25,513 nucleotides of DNA from JAEUIA01 sp034440255 (GCA_034440255.1 JAWXBU010000087.1:1-25513), one strand, 5' to 3'; counted from the first letter of the stretch, positions 7,928 to 17,349 are shown. Notes: generated from the letters alone by a model not told the origin. Program-made: numbers and translations.

Positions 7928-9937
7928 ATGTCGAAGCTCTTCTCATTCGCCTTCGTTGTCGCTCTCGTCGCTCCCGCGGCACTCGCGTTTCAGCAACAGG
8001 AGCCGGGTCACGAAGGCCGCAATCATCCGGCCGGTCAAGGTCACGTTGCGAGCGACAAACCTGCGGTCGAAGTGCAGACCGGCCCCGTGCGCCAAACTCA
8101 GGTGGGTGCAGAACGCATCGAGTTGCTCCCGGGTCTGATCGGACAACGGTACGAGCTGAATCGCACGGCGAGCTTGCCGGCGCTTCACGCGCACCTCGAA
8201 TCGAACGGATTCGTGCAGAACTTCGTGGTCGCCGGCGGCGCCGCGCAGGGCGCACACACAGGTGGCCTCGACTCGGACGCGCAGGTCTACGCGTACCTCG
8301 AAGCGGCTGCGCTTTCTCTCGTCGGGACGAAAGACGCCGCGCTGGAGGCGCGACTCGACGGCTTGGTCGACACGATCGCTGCTGCACAGAAGCCCGACGG
8401 ATACCTCAACACGTTCGTGCAGATCGGCGGGAAGAACGCGGCCTGGAGCGATCTCGCGGGCGGACGCGAACTCGAATCCGGCGGACGCTTGATCGAAGCT
8501 GCGCTCGCGTATCAACGAGCGCTGAAAAAAGCGAAGCTCGTCGAGGTCGCGAAGAAATTCGCCGACCACGTCGATGCGACGTTCGGTCCGGGCAAGAAGT
8601 CCGATCCGAGCGCACACCCGGGCATCGAGCGCGCCCTCGCCGAGCTCTTCGACGCCACCGGTGAAGCGCGTTATCTGACGCTCGCCAAGTTCTTCGTCGA
8701 CGCGCGCGGCAACGTCGCTGGTCGAACCGGCTACGGCGCGATCGCACAAGACGCGACCGCGGTGCGCAGCGGAACGCAGTTTCAGGGCGATCCCGTGCGC
8801 GGCACGAGCTTTTACGCCGGTGCTGCCGATGTGGCGCGTTTCTCGAACGACACCGAGCTCTTCACGTCGATCGACACGATCTGGACCGACGCCGTGACGA
8901 CGAAAACGAACATCGTCGGCGCCTTGGGCAACGCGAGCGCACGCGACGGCATCACCGCGCCTTTCGACATCGGCACCGGCACGACGTACGACACGCGCTC
9001 CGCGATCGGGCTCGTCGAATGGAGTCAGGCGATGTTGCTCGCGACGGGCGACGCGAAGTACGCCGACATGATCGATCGCGCGTTGCACAACGCAGTGCTC
9101 GCCGGGACATCCGCCAACGGAGTCTCGTACGCCGGCGTGAACAGCATGACGGGCGCCGGCGATTTCGAGCGCAAGCAGCTCTCGGCGAGCGGAGATTTCG
9201 CCGCCGACATCACGCGCTTCGTGGCCGATGCTCCGGGACTCATCTTCACGACGGCCGGCAACACGATCTACATCTCGCAGTACGTGCCGTGCCGTGCCGA
9301 CTTCATGATCGGCGACGTCAAAGTGCACCTCGAGATGCAGACCGCATGGCCCTTCGGCGGGCTCGTCGACATCAAGGTGCAGGCCGACAAGCAAGTCACG
9401 TTCTCGATCAAGTTCCGTCGACCGGCCTGGTGCAAGACCGTTTTCTATCAGCACGATTTGAAGGAGACGGAGCACTCGTCGGAGTTTCCCGGGACGACTG
9501 CCGGTTGGGAGGTCTACGAGCGCCGCTACGATCCGATGGACGGCTGCAAGATCAACTTCCTCGGCCCGATCCGCCGCGTCGCGCCGCTCGCGGAAGTCGC
9601 GAGCGACAAGGGCCGCGTCGCGATCTCTCGCGGACCGCTCGTCTACGCGCTCGAAGGCGTCGATAACCGCGGCTCGGCGCGCGCGATGGTGCTGCCGGCG
9701 ACGGCTTCTTTGGTTGCAGCGAACAAGCCCGACAAGGTTCTGTCGAGCATCCGCATCTTCAGGAGCCGCGACGGTCGCGTCGTCGAATCAGGTGCGGACG
9801 GCACCAAGTCGGCGCGCGGCTCCGAGATCGTTTTCCTGCCGTACTACCAACTCGCCAATCGCGCCCAATCCGATTTCGTCGTCTGGGTGCCCGAGACGCC
9901 CGAGCTCGCGACGGTCGCCGGATCGGCGCCGCGTTGA
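7928..9937 (+). CDS. Secreted GH127 (beta-L-arabinofuranosidase)-like protein, catalytic residues lost
   Basis: A 669-residue protein with a classical signal peptide (MSKLFSFAFVVALVAPAALA, cleavage before FQQQ). Its family is seen in LLPGLIGQRYELNR, AAQKPDGYLNTF, DATGEARYLTLAKFFVDARG, FYAGAADVARFSND, IGLVEWSQAMLLATGDAKYADMIDRALHNAVLAG and RRPAW, all aligning with the (alpha/alpha)6 GH127 fold plus beta-sandwich. The active GH127 motifs are altered. The usual GH..R His is Asp288 (FQGDPVRG). The ETC zinc motif is D355-T356-R357. The CCPPNxxR motif carrying the Cys nucleophile is D423-F424-A425-A426-D427-I428-T429-R430. The fold is kept but hydrolysis by the known Zn-Cys mechanism looks impossible. 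It stands alone between a terminator-like stem and the inverted-repeat element. Confidence 0.85.
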   Translation: MSKLFSFAFVVALVAPAALAFQQQEPGHEGRNHPAGQGHVASDKPAVEVQTGPVRQTQVGAERIELLPGLIGQRYELNRTASLPALHAHLESNGFVQNFVVAGGAAQGAHTGGLDSDAQVYAYLEAAALSLVGTKDAALEARLDGLVDTIAAAQKPDGYLNTFVQIGGKNAAWSDLAGGRELESGGRLIEAALAYQRALKKAKLVEVAKKFADHVDATFGPGKKSDPSAHPGIERALAELFDATGEARYLTLAKFFVDARGNVAGRTGYGAIAQDATAVRSGTQFQGDPVRGTSFYAGAADVARFSNDTELFTSIDTIWTDAVTTKTNIVGALGNASARDGITAPFDIGTGTTYDTRSAIGLVEWSQAMLLATGDAKYADMIDRALHNAVLAGTSANGVSYAGVNSMTGAGDFERKQLSASGDFAADITRFVADAPGLIFTTAGNTIYISQYVPCRADFMIGDVKVHLEMQTAWPFGGLVDIKVQADKQVTFSIKFRRPAWCKTVFYQHDLKETEHSSEFPGTTAGWEVYERRYDPMDGCKINFLGPIRRVAPLAEVASDKGRVAISRGPLVYALEGVDNRGSARAMVLPATASLVAANKPDKVLSSIRIFRSRDGRVVESGADGTKSARGSEIVFLPYYQLANRAQSDFVVWVPETPELATVAGSAPR

Positions 9938-9944
9938 ACGGCGC
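9926..9944 (+). terminator. Short hairpin at the GH127-like stop codon
   Basis: A 6-bp GC stem (GCGCCG at 9926-9931 pairing with CGGCGC at 9939-9944) encloses a 7-base loop containing the TGA stop (9935-9937). There is no T-run after it. It may be a U-less terminator or a chance GC structure; its position at the stop resembles the palindromes at 1683 and 25228. Confidence 0.25.
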
Positions 9945-9953
9945 GTGACACTA

Positions 9954-10172
9954 GTGGGGTGATTCAAAAGTTCGCACCAGAATTCGGGCCGCTTGCGCCT
10001 CCCTGGGCTGCGTTGCAGCTCCTCCGAGGGTTGCAGCGAACCCGCGTCTTCGGATCCCCTTCGCGAACTCGCGCAGCGAGCCTGCGATGCGCTTCGCGCA
10101 CCGGGGCTTACCCGCCTTGCCAGGAAGACGCAAGCGACCCGACTTCTGGTGCGAACTTTTGAATCACCCCAC
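9954..10172. mobile_element. MITE-like element with long terminal inverted repeats
   Basis: The left end GTGGGGTGATTCAAAAGTTC... at 9954 is matched exactly by its reverse complement ending at 10172. The first 29 bases are identical, and the match continues to about 53 bases with only four mismatches. The total length is 219 bp, with no credible coding region inside. This is the structure of a non-autonomous transposon (MITE) or a large intergenic palindromic unit. No clear target-site duplication is visible: the flanks read CACTA on the left and CAGCG on the right. No transposase lies in the window. The right end is 10 bp before the DUF72 start codon, so that gene's leader and probably its promoter derive from the element. 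Confidence 0.8.
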
Positions 10173-10182
10173 CAGCGGCACG

Positions 10183-11028
10183 ATGAAGGCGCGTGCGACG
10201 TTTCGCTTCGGCACTTCTTCGTGGTCGGAAAAGTCGTGGAACGGCGTCTTCTATCCGCGCGGCACGAAGCCCGGCGATCAACTGACGTTCTACGCGACCG
10301 AGTTCACGACGGTCGAAGCGGACAACACGTACTACCGCGTGCCGAGTGCGCCGCTCGTGCGCGGTTGGCACGACAAGACCCCGCCCGAGTTCACGCTGTC
10401 GGCCAAGTTCCCGCGGTCGATCGTGCACTGCGGCAAGAGCGAGCGACCCGACGGCGAACGCGTGCTCGTGCGTGAGCACGTGGCGAGCGACACCGAACGC
10501 TTCCTCGACGCCATGCGCGAACTCGGGCCCAAAGCCGGACCGCTCGTGATGCAGTTCCCGTACTTCAACCGCGAGGCGTTCGCGAGTGAAGCCCCGTTCC
10601 TCGAGCGACTCGCTCCTTATCTCGAAGCTCTGCCGAAGGACTTTCGCTACGGGGTCGAAGTGCGCAACAAGAACTGGCTCACGCGAGCCTTCTTCGACCT
10701 GCTGCGCACGTATCGCGTCGGCTGGGTCGCCGTCGATCTGCCGTACATGCCGCATCCGCTCGACCTCCCGCGCGAACTCGACACGTTCACGGCCGATTTC
10801 GCGTACGCGCGGTTGATCGGCGATCGCGCGGCCGTCGAGGACGCGACCGACACGTTCGATCGGATCGTGATCGATCAGTCGCCGCGGATCGATCGTTGGG
10901 CCGAGTGGTTGGCGCAGGCGATTCCCAAGACGTCGGAAACGTTTGCCTACACGAACAACCACTTCGCCGGGTTCGCGCCCGAATCGATCCGCGAACTCGC
11001 GCGCAAGGTCGAAGCGCTCCTGGATTGA
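10183..11028 (+). CDS. DUF72 family protein
   Basis: A 281-residue cytoplasmic protein of the DUF72 (YecE-like) family, a TIM-barrel fold with no established biochemical role. Typical landmarks are the N-terminal FRFGTSSWSEKSWNGVFYP (the family's G.sgW.y..W.g.FYP), FTTVEADNTYYRVPS, FTLSAKFPRSIVH, PLVMQFPYF, the central YGVEVRNKNWL and the late AYTNNHFAGFAPESIREL. Length is close to the family norm (about 240-290). The ATG at 10183 is chosen because the domain begins six residues later and the longer frame would start inside the inverted-repeat element. No Shine-Dalgarno is seen, which fits an insertion having replaced the native leader. It is separated by 67 bp from the alpha-2-macroglobulin gene, with no obvious functional link. 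Confidence 0.93.
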   Translation: MKARATFRFGTSSWSEKSWNGVFYPRGTKPGDQLTFYATEFTTVEADNTYYRVPSAPLVRGWHDKTPPEFTLSAKFPRSIVHCGKSERPDGERVLVREHVASDTERFLDAMRELGPKAGPLVMQFPYFNREAFASEAPFLERLAPYLEALPKDFRYGVEVRNKNWLTRAFFDLLRTYRVGWVAVDLPYMPHPLDLPRELDTFTADFAYARLIGDRAAVEDATDTFDRIVIDQSPRIDRWAEWLAQAIPKTSETFAYTNNHFAGFAPESIRELARKVEALLD

Positions 11029-11095
11029 CGCCAATTTCCCCGACAGGCACAGCCTTCTTGCATTCGTGCTCACAGAAACACGAAGGTATGCCGCC

Positions 11096-14000
11096 ATGAA
11101 GATCGCTCTCGCTTTTCTGCTCTTGCCCTCCCTCTTGGTCGCGATGGCCGCGACGAGTTCTCCGGACTGGCCGACCACCAAGGCCCGCGCCGAAGAGTTG
11201 TACGCACAGGGCTCGTTCGAATTGGCGCGGCGCGAGTACGCCGGCGTCGATGCGGCGACACTGACGCCCGAGGATCGACGCTGGCTCGAGTTCCGAATGA
11301 GCGACACACGCTGGCGCTCGGCCGCCGGTGCGGACAACGCGGACACGACCGAGCTGGAGCAGGGGAAGAAGGGCCTCGAAGAACTGCAGCGCAAGGTCGA
11401 ACGACTCGAGCAGCGTGATTCGACGTGGGCCCTGGCCGAAGAATCGTTGGGCGATTGGAGTTGGCAGCGCCGCAGCGGGCGCGATTTCGGATCGGCACTG
11501 CCTCACTACCAGAATGCGTTGACGTATTGGTCGAGCGCTCGCGATGTCGACGCAGCTCGGCGGCGCTACCTCGACATCGCGTTTCGCATGGGTTGGCCCG
11601 ACGGAGGCAAGAGCGAACACGGTTGGTGGCGCGGACAGATTCCTCTCGACGTGGCGAAGAACGCGACGCGCATCGCGACCTCCACCGCCGACCGCGCGCA
11701 GAGCGAATTCATGCTCGCGACCGTGTTGCGCAGTCACGGCGGATTCGACGCGATCAGTCGCATGTTCACGAGTCTGCGCACCGTCGTGGGTCTCGGGAAG
11801 GGCGCGCGCTTCCACGACGACGCGCTGTTCTTGTTGGCGCAGATCACCGAACAACAAGGTGAGCCCGTCGTCGCCGAGGACGGCACGTGGGCTGCGACAC
11901 CCGACTTCGTGACGGCGCTCGATCTCTACCGGCGCCTGCAATCCGAGTACGCGAAGGGCGACACCGCGTGGTGGGACGAAGCGCGCGATTCGATCCGTCG
12001 CATCTTGAAAGTCGAAGTCGGACTCGCCGTGCCCGGCGCGTACTTGCCCGGATCGGAGATCGGTTATGCGATCTCGTGGCGCAACGCGAAGAAGATCGAG
12101 TTGTCGCTGTACGCGATCGACCTGACGCGGGCGGTCGATCTGTCTTCGGAAGATCGGTCGGCGAATCAGTGGCTCGAAGCGATCGACGTCAGCTCGATCG
12201 AGGCGCGCCAACGTTTCACGCACGCCACGCAGGATCAAGGCTTGCACAAGCCCGGTCAGAAGGAATTGCGGCTGGATTCGAGCCTCGCTCCGGGCGCATA
12301 CCTGCTCGAAGCTCACGTGGGCGATGCTTCGGCGCGCGAACTCGTGCTCGTGTCGCGTACCGCCGTCGTCGTCAAGGCGATCGGGTCGCGCGTCGTCGCG
12401 TGGACGACCGACGTGCTCACCTCCGAACCGATCGCGGGCGCGCAGGTGAAGCTCCACGCACGCACTTATACGAAAGGCACGTGGCGCACCACGACGGAAG
12501 AGAAGACGAGTGGCGAGGACGGAACCTGCGCGTTCGATGCGCAGAGCGGCGAGAGTCACGACTACTTCGTCGCCGCCGTGCGCGACGAGCGCCAAGCCTT
12601 TGCGTCGGGCGGAGCGCAGAACGACTCCGGTCCGAATCTCGGGTGGCGCATCTACGCCCTGACTGATCGCTCGACGTACAAGCCGAAGGACGAAGTGAAC
12701 TGGAAGATCATCGCGCGCCGAAGTGACGGCGGCGCGTGGAGGACGCCCAAGGGTGAGAAGCTCGACTACGAAGTCTTCGATCCGCGCGGCACGAGCTTCC
12801 AGAAAGGGACGCTGACGCTGTCCGATTTCGGATCGGCGTTCGGCGCTTTCAAACCAGACGACAAAGTGCCGCTCGGCGAGTATCACGTGAACTTCACGCA
12901 CAAAAACTCGCACATCGCGAGTGCAGTGCTGTTCCGGTTGGAAGAGTACAAGCTGCCCGAGTACGAAGTGTCGGTGAAGCCGGCCACCGACGACGCCCAG
13001 CCGAAGCTCTACCTCGTCGGCGACACGGTCGAAGTCGACGTGCAAGCCGCGTTCTACTCCGGCGGCGCGGTCGCCGATGCGAGCGTAGTTTTCGTCGTGA
13101 AACAGGCGCCTTTCTCGCGCATTTGGAGCGAAGAGCGCGCCTACCCGTGGCTCTACTCCGAAGTCGACGACTACCGCTTCCACCGCGGATACGGCGGGCA
13201 AGTCGTCAAACAAGAGACGCTCAAGACCGACGCCAAGGGTCGTGCGCGCATCTCGTTCGAGACGCCGAACGATCCGAACCAAGATTTCGAGTACACGATC
13301 GAAGCGCGCGTCACCGATGCTTCGCGCAGAGAGGTCGTCGGCTCGGGCCGCGTGCGCGTGACGCGCCGCGAGTACGACGTGCGCGCCAAGACGCAGCGCA
13401 ATCTGCATCGGCCGGGCGAAAAACTCGAAGTCGATTTCCGCGCTGAAGACGCGAACGGCAATCCGGTCTCCGCTGAGGGTTCGATTCGCGTCACACGCGA
13501 GCGCTGGGTCGACGTGTGGATCGATCCGGTCGGTCGCGAAGTGTCGGGCGATGCTTTGCGCGCGCTCGTCGAATCCGGCGCGATGTTTCCTCCGACGGTC
13601 GGGCCGAACGAGCGCCCGTGGCAGTGGAAGAGCTCGGGCTACCTCGGTGAAGATGTGGCGCTGGGCACGTTGAAGTTGGGCGCAGACGGCAAGGGCACGT
13701 TCACGTTCGTGCCCATGAAAACCGGCTACTACCGCTTCCGCTGGACGAGCAAGGACGGCCGCAAACGTCCGATCGAAGCCGAGACGTGGACGTGGTGCGT
13801 TTCGAAGGACATGCGCGAGCTCGACTACTCGTCGGGCGGCGTGCAGATCGTCGTCGACAAAGACGCGTTGACGGTGGGGGAGCGCGCTGCCTTCTTGCTC
13901 ACGACCGCGACGTCGAATCGTTGGGTGTTCGTCGCGATCGAAGGTCAGAAGTTGCACAGCTACCAAGTCGTGCACGTCGCAGGCACGGCCAAGCTCATCA

Positions 14001-17000
14001 CGATCGACGTGACCGATGCGCACGTTCCGAACGCCTGGATTTCAGCGGTGACCTGCGCCGCCGGCGACATGCAAGCGGACATGAAAGAGTTCATCGTTCC
14101 GCCGACGCAGCAGTTCCTCGACGTGACGGTCGCAAGCGATCGCGATCCAGTGCGCCCGGGGACGAAGGCGACACTCGATGTGACGGTGAAGAACGCGGCG
14201 GGTGAGCCGGTGCAAGTCGAACTCGCGCTCGGACTCGTCGACGAAGCGGTCGCGTCGATCCAGAGCGACTACGCGCGTGACATCCGGCAGTTCTTCTACG
14301 GCGACAAGAAACCGTACCTCGTGCAGACGCATTCGAGTTTCGGCCAGCGGAGCTTTCGCCGGTACGTGCTCGACAAGGACGGACGCGTCGTCGACGAATA
14401 CACATTCGCAATGAGGTCGGCTGGAGACTTCGAACGTCGAGAAGGTGAAAGCGATTTGGACCGCCAGATTCGATTGCGCTCGCAGTCCATGGAGGAAGGG
14501 CAGTCGAAGCGCGACGGAAGGCCCGCAGGCGTCGATTTCCGCGGCCTCGGAGCGGCCGGAGGCTATCGCGGTCCTGGTGACGCGCGTCCGCCGTCTTCCT
14601 CGATGGCAGTCATGGAGTCGCTCTCCAGGGGGGCGAAGAACGAGGCTTCCGACGGAGACGCCGCGGGGCGATTCTCCGACAAGGAATCAAAAGACCTGGG
14701 CGAGATCGAAGTGCGCTCGGATTTCCGAGAGACGGCGTTCTGGAATCCGACGCTCACGACCGGCGCCGACGGCAAGGCCCGTGTCGAAGTCGAATACCCC
14801 GATTCGCTCACGCGCTGGAAAGCGACGGCGCGCGCGGTCGATAGCGCCACACGCGTCGGATCCGGAACAGCGACGATTCGTGCACAAAAACCGCTCGTCG
14901 CGCGCTTGCAGGCACCGCGCTTCTTCACGGTCGGCGATGAGACGCTGATCTCGGGCGTGATCGGCAATCGCACGGACGCAGCGATCAGCGCGACAGTCGC
15001 ACTCGAGATCGAAGGCGCTCTGGCGTGCGCTGACTTGAAGCCCACCCGCGTCTCGATTCCGGCTCAGGGTGAAGTGCGCTTCGATTGGAAGACGAACGCC
15101 GTGCAAGCGGGCGACGTGAAGCTCACGCTGAAGGCGCTAGGGCCCGATGACTCCGACGCGATGACGCGTACTTACGTCGTGCAGGATCACGGCCTCGAAG
15201 TGCAAGTCGCGCGCTCGCTCAAGCTCACCGAGAGCGAGTTGATCGCGATGCTCGAGATTCCCGCCGCGCGTACGCGCGAGACGACGCGTTTCACCGTCGA
15301 CGTCGCACCGAGTCTCGCCGTGACGATGCTCGACGCACTGCCGTACTTGGTGCAGTACCCGTACGGTTGCACCGAACAGACGATGTCGCGCTTTCTGCCG
15401 GCCGCCATCGTCGCGCACACGCTGAAGGCGCGCGGACTTTCGGCCGAGGACGCCATGGCCAGAGTATTCGGCGGCATCGAGCCGGAGACGGCGGGCGTCA
15501 CGCACAAGGGCGAGAAGAAGGCCCTCCTCGAACTCGATCGGGTCACGCGGATGTCGCTCGAGCGGCTCTACGACTTCCAACATTCCGACGGCGGATGGGG
15601 CTGGTGGAAGAGCGGCGCAAGCGATCCGTGGATGAGCGCGTACGTCGTGTGGGGGCTGTCGCTCGCGCGCGACGCGGGCCTCGACGTGAAGCTCGACTCA
15701 CTCGAACGCGGCGCCGCGTTTCTGTCGCTCGCGCTGGTCGATGCGGAGCGCGATCCGGACCTGGCTGCATGGATGTTGCACGGCGCAGCCGTCAGCAAGA
15801 AATCTCGCGACGACCAGCGTGTAGCGACGGCGTTCGCGAAAGCCTGGGAGCAGAAGGATTCGTTGCGCGCCTACGGCAAAGCGTTGCTCGCGCTCGCGGC
15901 GCACGGACTCGGGCGTCATGACGAAGCCAAGGTGCTGTGCCGCAATCTCGCCAACGGTGCCGTCGTCGACGAGCATCCCGACGAGTCGAAAATCGGCGGC
16001 GCTGGTCAAGTCGGTCACGCCGCGGCACTCGGTACCGTGCACTGGGGATCCACGCGCAACTGGTGGCGTTGGCAGGATGGCGCGGTCGAGTCGACGGCGT
16101 TCGCTTTGCGCGCGCTCGCGGCGATCGAACCGACGAGTCCGCTCGTGAGTCAGGCTTCGAACTGGCTCGTGCAGAACCGACGCGGCGCGCAATGGAACAA
16201 CACGCGCGACACGGCGTTCGCGATCCTCGCACTCGATGCGTTCTTGAATGCGACCGGCGAAGTCGCGCGCGACGTCGAGTACGAGTTGCTCGTCAACGGG
16301 GAACGCATCGCGACCAAGCGCTTGACCGCCGCCGACATGCTGCAAGCGCCGGCTCACTTCGTGATCCCCGCGGACAAGGTGAAGGACGGCGCGAACGAAG
16401 TGCGCTTGCGTCGCTTGTCGGGTGCGGGACCCTTGTATCTCGCGGTGCGTGCAGTGTTTTTCAGTCGCGAAGACATGATCCAAGCTCGCGGCAGCGACAT
16501 CTTCGTCAAGCGTCAGTACTGGAAGCTCGTGCCGCGCTCGACTTTGCTCGCGGGCGTCGTGTACGACCGCGTGCCGCTCGAGTCCGGCGGCAGCGTCGTG
16601 TCGGGCGAGCGCATCGAAGTCGTTCTCACGCTCGAGTCGAAGAACGACTTCGAATACCTGATGTTCGAAGATATGAAACCCGCGGGCTTCGAGGCCGTGG
16701 CGACGAAGAGCGGCGAGTGGGCGTTCGCGCGCGAGATCAAGTCGGGCGAGGTCGCGCGTCGCTTCGGGTCGAACGAGGCGCTCGCGAACGCACCCGACGA
16801 TCGCGAATGGGCACGTTTCACAGGTCGACAAGAGGCGCTCCACCAAGAGCTGCGCGATCGACACGTCGCGTTGTTCTTGACGCGACTCGCACAAGGCGTG
16901 TGGGAAGTGCGCTACGACTTGCGCGCCGAAGTTCCCGGTCGCTTCAGCGCGTTGCCGACGAGCGGTTCCGCGATGTACGTACCCGAAGTGCGTTGCAACG

Positions 17001-17041
17001 GCGACGAGGCCAAAGTCACGGTGCTGGACCGCGTCGAATAG
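11096..17041 (+). CDS. Bacterial alpha-2-macroglobulin with thioester
   Basis: A 1981-residue secreted protease-trapping protein. An N-terminal signal peptide (MKIALAFLLLPSLLVAMA) has no lipobox Cys, unlike the E. coli lipoprotein YfhM. Residues ~25-290 look like a helical TPR-type region. The MG2 segment begins near 519 (YALTDRSTYKPKDEV). More macroglobulin beta-domains follow. A low-complexity, Ser/Gly-rich stretch around 1115-1200 is the likely bait region. The A2M domain is FRETAFWNPTLTTGADG (from ~1210). The thioester motif is intact: PYGC1425-T-E-Q1428, followed by the alpha/alpha-barrel thioester domain with GGWGWW. A GAAGG ribosome site lies about 9 bases before the ATG. Size and motif order suit type 1 bacterial A2M, which covalently captures attacking proteases. 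No pbpC neighbour, the usual partner in proteobacteria, is present. Confidence 0.95.
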   Translation: MKIALAFLLLPSLLVAMAATSSPDWPTTKARAEELYAQGSFELARREYAGVDAATLTPEDRRWLEFRMSDTRWRSAAGADNADTTELEQGKKGLEELQRKVERLEQRDSTWALAEESLGDWSWQRRSGRDFGSALPHYQNALTYWSSARDVDAARRRYLDIAFRMGWPDGGKSEHGWWRGQIPLDVAKNATRIATSTADRAQSEFMLATVLRSHGGFDAISRMFTSLRTVVGLGKGARFHDDALFLLAQITEQQGEPVVAEDGTWAATPDFVTALDLYRRLQSEYAKGDTAWWDEARDSIRRILKVEVGLAVPGAYLPGSEIGYAISWRNAKKIELSLYAIDLTRAVDLSSEDRSANQWLEAIDVSSIEARQRFTHATQDQGLHKPGQKELRLDSSLAPGAYLLEAHVGDASARELVLVSRTAVVVKAIGSRVVAWTTDVLTSEPIAGAQVKLHARTYTKGTWRTTTEEKTSGEDGTCAFDAQSGESHDYFVAAVRDERQAFASGGAQNDSGPNLGWRIYALTDRSTYKPKDEVNWKIIARRSDGGAWRTPKGEKLDYEVFDPRGTSFQKGTLTLSDFGSAFGAFKPDDKVPLGEYHVNFTHKNSHIASAVLFRLEEYKLPEYEVSVKPATDDAQPKLYLVGDTVEVDVQAAFYSGGAVADASVVFVVKQAPFSRIWSEERAYPWLYSEVDDYRFHRGYGGQVVKQETLKTDAKGRARISFETPNDPNQDFEYTIEARVTDASRREVVGSGRVRVTRREYDVRAKTQRNLHRPGEKLEVDFRAEDANGNPVSAEGSIRVTRERWVDVWIDPVGREVSGDALRALVESGAMFPPTVGPNERPWQWKSSGYLGEDVALGTLKLGADGKGTFTFVPMKTGYYRFRWTSKDGRKRPIEAETWTWCVSKDMRELDYSSGGVQIVVDKDALTVGERAAFLLTTATSNRWVFVAIEGQKLHSYQVVHVAGTAKLITIDVTDAHVPNAWISAVTCAAGDMQADMKEFIVPPTQQFLDVTVASDRDPVRPGTKATLDVTVKNAAGEPVQVELALGLVDEAVASIQSDYARDIRQFFYGDKKPYLVQTHSSFGQRSFRRYVLDKDGRVVDEYTFAMRSAGDFERREGESDLDRQIRLRSQSMEEGQSKRDGRPAGVDFRGLGAAGGYRGPGDARPPSSSMAVMESLSRGAKNEASDGDAAGRFSDKESKDLGEIEVRSDFRETAFWNPTLTTGADGKARVEVEYPDSLTRWKATARAVDSATRVGSGTATIRAQKPLVARLQAPRFFTVGDETLISGVIGNRTDAAISATVALEIEGALACADLKPTRVSIPAQGEVRFDWKTNAVQAGDVKLTLKALGPDDSDAMTRTYVVQDHGLEVQVARSLKLTESELIAMLEIPAARTRETTRFTVDVAPSLAVTMLDALPYLVQYPYGCTEQTMSRFLPAAIVAHTLKARGLSAEDAMARVFGGIEPETAGVTHKGEKKALLELDRVTRMSLERLYDFQHSDGGWGWWKSGASDPWMSAYVVWGLSLARDAGLDVKLDSLERGAAFLSLALVDAERDPDLAAWMLHGAAVSKKSRDDQRVATAFAKAWEQKDSLRAYGKALLALAAHGLGRHDEAKVLCRNLANGAVVDEHPDESKIGGAGQVGHAAALGTVHWGSTRNWWRWQDGAVESTAFALRALAAIEPTSPLVSQASNWLVQNRRGAQWNNTRDTAFAILALDAFLNATGEVARDVEYELLVNGERIATKRLTAADMLQAPAHFVIPADKVKDGANEVRLRRLSGAGPLYLAVRAVFFSREDMIQARGSDIFVKRQYWKLVPRSTLLAGVVYDRVPLESGGSVVSGERIEVVLTLESKNDFEYLMFEDMKPAGFEAVATKSGEWAFAREIKSGEVARRFGSNEALANAPDDREWARFTGRQEALHQELRDRHVALFLTRLAQGVWEVRYDLRAEVPGRFSALPTSGSAMYVPEVRCNGDEAKVTVLDRVE

Positions 17042-17050
17042 TGCTAGAGT
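17042..17050 (+). promoter_or_regulatory. Possible extended -10 element
   Basis: TGCTAGAGT directly after the A2M stop resembles an extended -10 box (TGnTAnAnT) about 30 bp before the small HEAT gene. No good -35 is seen. The call rests on one motif. Confidence 0.25.
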
Positions 17051-17082
17051 GCCGGCTCGCTGACCTCGAAACAGCGGACTGC

Positions 17083-17328
17083 ATGGGACTCAAAGACCTC
17101 TTCAAGAAGCGCGGTGACGACCGCGGATCCGATTCACCCGATCTGCGAGTGTGGATCGACAAACTCTCCGATGCAGATTGGAAAGTCCGCTTCGCCGCCT
17201 GCCAGGCGCTCGGCAAAATGGGCCCGCGTGCGCATGCGGCAGCGCCCAAGTTGCAGGAGCTGATCGTCGACGACAACGGTGACGTGTGCAACGCAGCAGC
17301 GGCGGCGCTCTCGGAAATCGAGCGGTAA
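17083..17328 (+). CDS. Small HEAT-repeat protein
   Basis: An 81-residue soluble protein. After a basic start (MGLKDLFKKRGDDRG) it consists of about two HEAT-type helical hairpins: LRVWIDKLSDADWKVRFAACQALGKMGPRAHAAAPKLQELIVDDNGDVCNAAAAALSEIER. The DADWKVR.AA..ALGKMG and DxNGDVxNAAAxALxEI units are the usual HEAT_2 pattern. Such mini-HEAT proteins probably mediate protein contacts; the partner is unknown. The start is the only ATG that gives the complete repeat without running into the A2M gene, which ends 41 bp upstream. It may read through from A2M or use its own promoter. Confidence 0.75.
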   Translation: MGLKDLFKKRGDDRGSDSPDLRVWIDKLSDADWKVRFAACQALGKMGPRAHAAAPKLQELIVDDNGDVCNAAAAALSEIER

Positions 17329-17349
17329 TTCAGGCACCGATCAAGGCTC

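Noticed and set aside
9954..10172. Simple intrinsic terminator for the GH127-like gene
   Set aside because: The arms are about 53 bp with a loop of more than 100 bp and no T-run, far outside terminator geometry; a MITE-like element explains it better.
10787..14023. Very long minus-strand open frame (over 1000 codons) opposite the A2M gene
   Set aside because: It mirrors the codon bias of the A2M gene. The translation is an Arg/His/Val-rich sequence with no domain, whereas the plus strand encodes recognisable A2M motifs throughout.
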